Shown: positions 58,043 to 64,000 of the stretch, in pieces | Layout: each line of letters opens with the position of its first letter | How positions within the stretch are numbered: the first letter of the stretch is position 1 | NCBI GenBank assembly: GCA_051892875.1 | Contig: JBJFGR010000020.1 | Location: 1-64,000, forward strand | DNA length: 64,000 nucleotides | From: JBJFGR01 sp051892875 | Lineage (GTDB): Bacteria; Pseudomonadota; Gammaproteobacteria; Enterobacterales; Succinivibrionaceae | Direction of reading: 5' to 3' | Notes under the pieces: model-generated | Databases searched by the model: none | Told to the model about the DNA's origin: nothing | The model's input: the letters and a program-made list of their open reading frames with translations, nothing else | Position numbers and translations under genes: made by a program

Positions 58043-59635
58043 TTGGCTAAATTACTGCGTTCAGGTATTATTACATCATGTGCAACATTTGCATCTAGAA
58101 TTTTAGGTTTAATAAGAGATATATTTATAGCGAATTTGTTAGGTGCAGGTGTAAGTGCTGACGTTTTTTTCTTCGCAAACCGAATTCCAAATTTTTTGCG
58201 TAGATTATTTGCAGAAGGGGCTTTTAGTCAAGCTTTTATACCTATTATGGCTGAATTTAGAGCAAATAAAACAGAGGGAGAATTAAAAGATTTTGTTAGT
58301 TGTTCCGTCGGTACTTTGGCTGTAATTGTTTTTTTGGTAACTGTAACTGGTATGATAGGAAGTGCTGTGGTGACAGCAATCTTTGGTTGGGGCTGGTTTA
58401 TGGATTATATGAATAATGAACCAGACGGAGAAAAATTTCTTCAGGCATCATTTTTATTAAGGATAACTCTTCCTTATTTATTTTTTATCACCTTAACAGC
58501 TATTTCAGGGAGTATTTTAAATACTTATGGTAAATTTTTAGTACCAGCAATAACACCTTGTTTATTGAATATATCAATGATTGCTAGTTGTTTGTTTATT
58601 GCACCATTTACAATTGATCCAAATACTGCATTAGCAATAGGTGTGTGTTTAGGTGGTGTTACCCAGTTTCTTTTTCAGATACCATTCTTATATAAATTAG
58701 GTATGTTAGTTAAGCCTCGTTTTAACTGGAATCATGAAGGTGTAAAAAAAATTAAAACTTTAATGTTACCTGCTATATTTGGTGTTTCTGTAAGTCAGCT
58801 GAATTTGTTGATTAATACAATGTTAGCCTCATTCTTGGCAACTGGGGCTATTAGTTATTTATATTATTCTGATAGATTATTGGAATTTCCTATAGGAATT
58901 TTTGCGGTAGCTATTAGCACAGTTATATTGCCAGTTCTTTCAAAAGTTAATATTGAAGGTGATAACAAATCTTATTCTGAAACTATGGATTGGGGGGTTA
59001 AATTAGTTTTAATACTTGGTATTCCTGCAATGTGTGGAATGATAATGTTGAGAGAACCTATTATAAGAGTGTTGTTTTTAAGGGGAGAATTCACAGTTGA
59101 TAATGCTATGTGTTCTTCTTATAGTTTGATAGCTTCTGTATCTGGTTTATGGTCTATAATGCTTTCTAGAGTTTTGATTCCTGGTTATAACGCAAAATTT
59201 GATACAAAAACACCTGTTAAATATGGACTCATAACTATGAGTTCTAACATGATATTTAATTTAATATTAGTTTATCCATTGGAAAAATATTATGGTATTG
59301 GATATATTGGTTTAGCTTTGTCTACGGCATTAGCATCTTTTGTGAATGTAACCTTATTATTAAGAGGTCTTCATCAAAGAAATATTTATTCAATAAATAA
59401 GAAAACAATAAAATTTATAATAAAAGTAATTCTTAGTGGATTATTGATGAGTATAATTTTGTATTTGATAAAAAAACAGATGAATAGTAGTATGCAGTAC
59501 TGGGCAGATTTGAGTTTTATAAGATCTTGCATATATTTGTTTTTGCTTATTGGTTTTGGCGGTATGGTATATCTTGTTTCACTAACTGTATTCGGTATTA
59601 ACCTGAAAAAATTTAAAGATATAAAAGGTTTATAA
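58043..59635 (+). CDS. murJ: Lipid II flippase MurJ
   Basis: MOP-superfamily flippase that moves lipid II across the inner membrane. TTG 58043 is preferred: AGGTG lies 6 bases upstream and MAKLLRSGIITSCATFASR then aligns with the E. coli start. GTG 58034, inside that Shine-Dalgarno, is the alternative. The 530-residue protein (E. coli 511) has about 14 hydrophobic segments and the family blocks SRILGLIRDIFIANLLGAG, RIPNFLRRLFAEGAFSQAFI, YYSDRLLEFPIG and KTPVKYG. It heads murJ-ribF-ileS-lspA. Confidence 0.95.
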   Translation: MAKLLRSGIITSCATFASRILGLIRDIFIANLLGAGVSADVFFFANRIPNFLRRLFAEGAFSQAFIPIMAEFRANKTEGELKDFVSCSVGTLAVIVFLVTVTGMIGSAVVTAIFGWGWFMDYMNNEPDGEKFLQASFLLRITLPYLFFITLTAISGSILNTYGKFLVPAITPCLLNISMIASCLFIAPFTIDPNTALAIGVCLGGVTQFLFQIPFLYKLGMLVKPRFNWNHEGVKKIKTLMLPAIFGVSVSQLNLLINTMLASFLATGAISYLYYSDRLLEFPIGIFAVAISTVILPVLSKVNIEGDNKSYSETMDWGVKLVLILGIPAMCGMIMLREPIIRVLFLRGEFTVDNAMCSSYSLIASVSGLWSIMLSRVLIPGYNAKFDTKTPVKYGLITMSSNMIFNLILVYPLEKYYGIGYIGLALSTALASFVNVTLLLRGLHQRNIYSINKKTIKFIIKVILSGLLMSIILYLIKKQMNSSMQYWADLSFIRSCIYLFLLIGFGGMVYLVSLTVFGINLKKFKDIKGL

Positions 59636-59732
59636 AAACAGTCTGTTAGGCTGAATATAGAAATCTATTAATGTATATTTTTATTATAAAGTTTGATATA
59701 ATTAAGTGCTTTTTTTGATTTTTGAGGTGTTT

Positions 59733-60659
59733 ATGTTACTCGTCCGCAATTTTGCTTCATATAAAACAAATGAAGCTGGAATTGTGCTGACTATTGGAAA
59801 TTTTGATGGAGTACACATAGGTCATCGGGAGATTATTCAGAAATTAAAAGCTGAGGCAAAAAAATTAAATATACCATCTGCTGTTATGTGTTTTGAACCC
59901 CAACCACTAGAGTTCTTTGCTTTACATAAAATACCTGCAAGATTGAGTAGGTTTAAGGACAAATATAGAGAATTACAACGTTTGGGTGTTGATATATTAT
60001 TTTGTCCTCATTTTAATAAAGAATTTGCAGAATTGTCACCCACAAATTTTGTAACTTCTATTTTACACAAAAAATTAAATGTAAAATATTTGGTTGTAGG
60101 TGATGATTTTCATTTTGGGAAGAGTGGAAAAGGTGATTATAATTTATTAGAATCTCTATCTTCAAAATGTGGCTTTACAGTTTGGAGTATGAGTAGTTTT
60201 TTAAAAGATTCTCACCGAGTAAGTTCAACATTAATTAGAAGTTTACTCCAAAATGATATGGTAGAGAAAGTACTTCCTTTACTGGGTGAATACTTTTATA
60301 TATGGGGAAAAGTTTGTCATGGTCAAAGACTTGGAAGGACAATATCTTTTCCAACAGCAAATATCAATTTAAATAGAAGAGTTATTCCTTTATTTGGGGT
60401 ATATGCTGTGATAGTAACTTTACCAAATAATGAACAGAAATATGGTATAGCTAATCTTGGATTAAGGCCCACTGTTAATGGTAAAGAACCTCGATTAGAG
60501 GTTTATATTTTTGATTTTAATGAAGATTTATATACAAAAGAGATAAAAGTATCTTTTGTAAAAAAGATAAGAGATGAGCAGAAATTTGCTTCGTTAACAG
60601 AGTTAAAAAAGCAAATACTGCTAGATGAAACAGTTGCTCGCAAGCTTTTTAAGTTATAG
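59733..60659 (+). CDS. ribF: Bifunctional riboflavin kinase/FAD synthetase RibF
   Basis: Turns riboflavin into FMN and then FAD. From ATG 59733 (GAGG 5 bases upstream) it has 308 residues (E. coli 313); the frame also opens at GTG 59706, but before the Shine-Dalgarno. The N-terminal FAD-synthetase domain has TIGNFDGVHIGHREI and VGDDFHFGKSGKG; the C-terminal kinase domain has GRTISFPTANI and NLGLRPTVNG. Next gene is ileS, 26 bases on. Confidence 0.95.
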   Translation: MLLVRNFASYKTNEAGIVLTIGNFDGVHIGHREIIQKLKAEAKKLNIPSAVMCFEPQPLEFFALHKIPARLSRFKDKYRELQRLGVDILFCPHFNKEFAELSPTNFVTSILHKKLNVKYLVVGDDFHFGKSGKGDYNLLESLSSKCGFTVWSMSSFLKDSHRVSSTLIRSLLQNDMVEKVLPLLGEYFYIWGKVCHGQRLGRTISFPTANINLNRRVIPLFGVYAVIVTLPNNEQKYGIANLGLRPTVNGKEPRLEVYIFDFNEDLYTKEIKVSFVKKIRDEQKFASLTELKKQILLDETVARKLFKL

Positions 60660-60685
60660 CCGAGTTTTTTTAATGGTATAAACAA

Positions 60686-63508
60686 ATGACAGATTATAAG
60701 AACACTTTAAATTTGCCGGATACACGTTTCCCTATGCGTGGTGATTTAGCAAAACGTGAACCTTTAATGTTAAAATCTTGGTATGAAGATGATTTATACG
60801 GTCAGATTCGTAAGGCTAAGCATGGTAGAAAGTCTTTTATTCTTCATGATGGTCCTCCTTATGCTAATGGTAATATTCACATTGGTCATTCAGTAAATAA
60901 AATTTTAAAGGATATTATAATTAAGTCTAAGACATTAAGTGGTTTTGATGCCCCTTATGTACCTGGATGGGATTGTCATGGTTTACCTATTGAATTAAAA
61001 GTAGAAGGTTTGGTTGGTAAGCCTGGTCAAAAGGTAACTGCGGCAGAATTTAGAGAAGAATGCAGAAAGTATGCAAAGACACAAGTAGAAGCTCAAAAAA
61101 GTGATTTTAAGAGACTTGGTGTTTTAGGTGACTGGGATAATCCTTATTTAACAATGAATTTTGAGACTGAAGCTAATATTATTAGAGCTTTAGGTAAGGT
61201 TGCAGAGAATGGACATTTAGTTAAAGGATTTAAACCTGTACATTGGTGTATTGATTGTGGTAGTGCATTAGCTGAAGCTGAAGTTGAATACTATGATAAG
61301 GAATCATATGCAATTGATGTTAAGTTTAGTGCAGTAGAAGAAGACAAGGTATTATCTGTATTTAATACATCAGAAGGTGAAGGTACTATTTATGCTGTAA
61401 TTTGGACTACAACTCCTTGGACATTACCTGCTAATAGAGCTATTTGCATGAATGCTGATTTTGATTATCAGTTAATACAAGTAAAGGCACCAGTTTCAGA
61501 AAGATTGATTTTAGCAGCTTCATTAGCTGCTGATGCTTTATCAAGGTATGGTGTAACCGATTACGAAGTATTAGGAACTGTTAAAGGTGCTACAATAGAA
61601 GGATTGAGATTTAATCATCCATTCTTAAACTTTACTGTTCCAGTTATTTTAGGTGCTCATGTTACTGCAGATTCTGGTACAGGTTCTGTGCATACAGCTC
61701 CTGGTCATGGTATGGATGACTATGTGGTTGGTCAGAAGTATGGTCTTGAAGTTGCTTGTCCCGTAGGTCCTGATGGTAAGTTTTTACCTGATACTGAATT
61801 TTTTGCAGGTGAACACGTATTTAAGGCAAATCCAAAGGTTGTAGAATTACTTAAAGAAAAGGGGGTTTTAGCAGCTGTTAATAAGATTACACATTCATAC
61901 CCATGTTGTTGGCGTCATAAAAGTCCTATTATTTTCCGTGCTACACCTCAATGGTTTATTAGTATGGACGAAAAAGGGTTAAGAACTAAGGCTTTATCTG
62001 AAATTGAAAATGTTCAATGGGTTCCTGCATGGGGGCAGAATAGAATAGAAGCAATGGTTAAGAACCGTCCTGATTGGTGTATTTCACGTCAGCGTACTTG
62101 GGGTGTGCCTATTGCGTTATTTGTAGACAAGAATACGAATGAATTACATCCTCGCACTCAAGAACTTATTGAAGAGATTGCTAAGAGAGTTGAAAAATCA
62201 GGTATCCAAGCTTGGTGGGATTTAGATCCTAAGGATGTATTAACAATAGAAGAGCAAGATAAATATGTAAAGGTTACTGATACGCTTGATGTATGGTTTG
62301 ATTCTGGTTCAACAAGCTATACGGTTGTAGGTCAGCGTCCTGAATACAACGGTAATGATGCAGATATGTACTTAGAAGGCTCAGATCAACATCGTGGGTG
62401 GTTTATGTCTTCATTAATGATTGGTGTGGCTATTAAGAATGTTGCTCCATATAAGACAGTATTAACTCATGGTTTTACAGTAGATGGTCAAGGCCGTAAA
62501 ATGAGTAAGTCAATTGGAAATGTTGTAAGTCCGCAAGATGTTGTTAACAAGCTTGGTGCAGATATTTTAAGATTATGGGTGGCTTCAACAGATTACAGTG
62601 GTGAAATGACAGTATCAGATGAAATCTTAAAGAGAAGTGCTGATGCTTACCGTCGAATAAGAAATACTACTCGTTTCTTATTAGCAAATTTAAATGGTTT
62701 TGATCCAGAAAAGGATTTAGTTTCATTTGATAAGATGGTTGCTCTTGATAAGTGGGCTGTATCTTTAGCTAAAGAAACCCAAGAAGAAATTCAAAAGTAT
62801 TATGAAGCTTTTGATTTCCATACAGTTGTGCAGAAGATTATGCAATTCTGTTCTATTGATATGGGATCATTCTACTTAGATATTATTAAGGATCGTCAAT
62901 ATACTGCAAAAGCAGATAGTTTAGCTCGTAGATCATGTCAAACAGCTTTATATTTAATAGCTGAAGCGATAGTTCGTTGGTTTGCTCCAATTTTAAGTTT
63001 TACAGCTCAAGAAACATGGGAATTATTACCAGGTAAGCGTGATAAATATGTGTTTACATCAGAATGGTATAAAGGTTTAGAATCTTTATCAGAAACTGAT
63101 GAAATGAATAATGAATTTTGGCAAGAAATTAAAGTTATTCGTGATGAAGTAAATAAGAAGTTGGAAGCTGCTAGAAACGAAAAACTAATAGGTAGTTCTT
63201 TACAAGCAGAAGTTGTTATATATGCAGATGAACAAAAGAAGACTATTTTGGATAAATTAGGAGATGAGTTACGTTTTGTTCAAATAGTTTCAAAGATTAC
63301 GGTATTACCTTTAGATGAAAGGTCTTCAACGGCCTCTGATGCAGATATTCAAGGTTTTGCTATAGAAGTTAATCAAAGTAAGGCTCAAAAGTGTGAAAGA
63401 TGCTGGCATTACGTTGAAAGTGTTGGAACTATTAATGGACATGAAAATATTTGTTCAAGATGTGTTTCTAACATTGAAGGTAATGGTGAAGAACGCAAGT
63501 TTGCGTAA
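60686..63508 (+). CDS. ileS: Isoleucyl-tRNA synthetase
   Basis: Class I synthetase charging tRNA-Ile. The 940 residues match E. coli (938). The HIGH motif is NIHIGHS (His65-His68), the KMSKS loop is GRKMSKSIGN, the CP1 editing domain is present (WTTTPWTLPANRAI, GTGSVHTAPGHGMDDY), and a C-terminal zinc site has CERCWHY and CSRC. Codon use leans to AAG, indicating good expression. It is followed by lspA as in E. coli. Confidence 0.97.
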   Translation: MTDYKNTLNLPDTRFPMRGDLAKREPLMLKSWYEDDLYGQIRKAKHGRKSFILHDGPPYANGNIHIGHSVNKILKDIIIKSKTLSGFDAPYVPGWDCHGLPIELKVEGLVGKPGQKVTAAEFREECRKYAKTQVEAQKSDFKRLGVLGDWDNPYLTMNFETEANIIRALGKVAENGHLVKGFKPVHWCIDCGSALAEAEVEYYDKESYAIDVKFSAVEEDKVLSVFNTSEGEGTIYAVIWTTTPWTLPANRAICMNADFDYQLIQVKAPVSERLILAASLAADALSRYGVTDYEVLGTVKGATIEGLRFNHPFLNFTVPVILGAHVTADSGTGSVHTAPGHGMDDYVVGQKYGLEVACPVGPDGKFLPDTEFFAGEHVFKANPKVVELLKEKGVLAAVNKITHSYPCCWRHKSPIIFRATPQWFISMDEKGLRTKALSEIENVQWVPAWGQNRIEAMVKNRPDWCISRQRTWGVPIALFVDKNTNELHPRTQELIEEIAKRVEKSGIQAWWDLDPKDVLTIEEQDKYVKVTDTLDVWFDSGSTSYTVVGQRPEYNGNDADMYLEGSDQHRGWFMSSLMIGVAIKNVAPYKTVLTHGFTVDGQGRKMSKSIGNVVSPQDVVNKLGADILRLWVASTDYSGEMTVSDEILKRSADAYRRIRNTTRFLLANLNGFDPEKDLVSFDKMVALDKWAVSLAKETQEEIQKYYEAFDFHTVVQKIMQFCSIDMGSFYLDIIKDRQYTAKADSLARRSCQTALYLIAEAIVRWFAPILSFTAQETWELLPGKRDKYVFTSEWYKGLESLSETDEMNNEFWQEIKVIRDEVNKKLEAARNEKLIGSSLQAEVVIYADEQKKTILDKLGDELRFVQIVSKITVLPLDERSSTASDADIQGFAIEVNQSKAQKCERCWHYVESVGTINGHENICSRCVSNIEGNGEERKFA

Positions 63509-63519
63509 TCATTAATAAT

Positions 63520-63550
63520 AAAGAGTCCTAATTTAATAGGACTCTTTTTT
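63520..63550 (+). terminator. Rho-independent terminator between ileS and lspA
   Basis: A perfect 11-bp stem, AAAGAGTCCTA / TAGGACTCTTT, loop ATTTAA, then TTT. It lies 11 bases after ileS. lspA begins 29 bases on, so readthrough or a separate promoter must feed it. Confidence 0.9.
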
Positions 63551-63578
63551 CTAAATTATCAAAAAAAATGTGATAAAA

Positions 63579-64000
63579 ATGCCCAAAATTTTAAAAAATA
63601 ATAAAAAAATATCTATAAAAAATAGCGGTATATGGTTTTTAATATTGTCAATAATAGTGTTTTTTTTAGATTATTTTAGTAAAAAATGGATTATAGATAA
63701 TATAAAAGCCTATCAAGTAAATGATTTTATAACAGTAATTAAAGATTTTTTTAACATAGTACATGTACATAATGAAGGTGCTGCATTTAGTTTTTTAGCA
63801 GAGCATTCAGGGTGGCAGCAAGTGATATTTGGAATTCTTGCTGTTGGTATTAGTTTGTATTTAATAATTCTTTTACGTAATAATTGTTTAACAAGTTTAT
63901 GGAAAAACACAGGATTAAGTCTGATAATTGGTGGTGCTTTAGGGAATCTATATGATCGTATAGTTTATGGATATGTTATAGATTTTCTTGATTTTTATAT
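63579..64000 (+). CDS. lspA: Lipoprotein signal peptidase LspA (3' end beyond the window)
   Basis: Aspartic intramembrane protease that removes lipoprotein signal peptides, acting on MltD and NlpI among others. The reading frame from ATG 63579 is open to the window edge (140 complete codons of an expected 165 or so). Seen: membrane segment FLILSIIVFFLDYFSKKW, HNEGAAFSFL, and both catalytic Asp motifs, GNLYDR and VIDFLDF. No Shine-Dalgarno is evident before this ATG. Confidence 0.93.
   Translation, partial: MPKILKNNKKISIKNSGIWFLILSIIVFFLDYFSKKWIIDNIKAYQVNDFITVIKDFFNIVHVHNEGAAFSFLAEHSGWQQVIFGILAVGISLYLIILLRNNCLTSLWKNTGLSLIIGGALGNLYDRIVYGYVIDFLDFY

Noticed and set aside
1..64000. tRNA, rRNA, CRISPR, prophage or intact insertion sequences
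   Set aside because: No T-loop-like GGTTCRA patterns with acceptor stems, no spaced identical repeats of CRISPR type, and no transposase or integrase reading frame were found by reading; a tRNA scan would settle the first point.

Overview
The window is one contiguous stretch of chromosome from a very AT-rich (by eye about 30% GC) gammaproteobacterium. Gene order supports this: cysZ-zipA-ligA, rnhA/dnaQ, purM-DUF2066-hda, queA-tgt-yajC-secD-secF, rpsB-tsf-pyrH-frr-uppS-cdsA-dxr-rseP-bamA-skp-lpxD-fabZ-lpxA-lpxB-rnhB-dnaE-accA-tilS and rpsT/murJ-ribF-ileS-lspA are all gammaproteobacterial arrangements, and ZipA, Hda, NlpI, BepA, CnoX and YejM are gammaproteobacterial proteins. A host-associated maltodextrin user of the Succinivibrionaceae/Aeromonadales type would fit, but that placement is a guess. 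I saw no tRNA, rRNA, CRISPR array, intact mobile element or prophage.

Layout. 1-7.2 kb: an L,D-transpeptidase, cysZ(-), zipA-ligA, then mltD(-) and rnhA(-), which overlap. 7.3-17.3 kb: dnaQ, purM(-), DUF2066-hda, perM(-), bepA, and the pair yejM-cnoX(-). 17.3-22.9 kb: a co-directional malE-malF-malG-malK maltose/maltodextrin importer with hairpins between its genes, followed by a candidate small RNA on the opposite strand. 23.3-28.8 kb: queA-tgt-yajC-secD-secF. 29-35.4 kb: nlpI, trmJ, a small CPMC metal-binding protein, a Fur-fold regulator, iscS overlapping pepB, ndk, cobB. 35.7-56.7 kb: the long translation / lipid A / outer-membrane / replication cluster from rpsB to tilS. 56.75-58.04 kb: two unusual gene-free islands on either side of rpsT(-). 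58-64 kb: murJ-ribF-ileS and a truncated lspA.

How the genes work together. The core is envelope building: lipid A (lpxD, lpxA, lpxB), its fatty acid and undecaprenyl supply (fabZ, accA, uppS, cdsA, dxr), outer-membrane protein assembly (bamA, skp, bepA, nlpI), peptidoglycan (murJ, mltD, L,D-transpeptidase) and secretion (yajC-secDF, lspA). It is mixed with replication genes (dnaE, dnaQ, ligA, rnhA, rnhB, hda) and translation genes (rpsB, tsf, frr, rpsT, ileS, tilS, queA, tgt, trmJ). The mal genes use the AAG/CGT codons otherwise seen in rpsB, tsf and ileS, which suggests very high expression and a maltodextrin-centred diet.

Points most worth a second look: (1) a consensus promoter plus Rho-independent terminator defines a roughly 70-nt RNA opposite the malK 3' region, and its 5' end is perfectly complementary over 10 nt to the malE start-codon region; (2) the isc operon appears collapsed, with iscS running straight into pepB, no iscU-iscA-hscBA-fdx-iscX between them, and IscS lacking its C-terminal tail; (3) a CPMC mini-protein and an atypical Fur-like regulator sit where iscR usually lies; (4) a 497-bp island beside rpsT carries five copies of TTTATGTAA, a 28-bp perfect palindrome, several opposite-strand terminators and two micro-ORFs. 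Start codons were reassigned where a Shine-Dalgarno sequence, signal peptide or family length favoured another codon; several genes use TTG or GTG.
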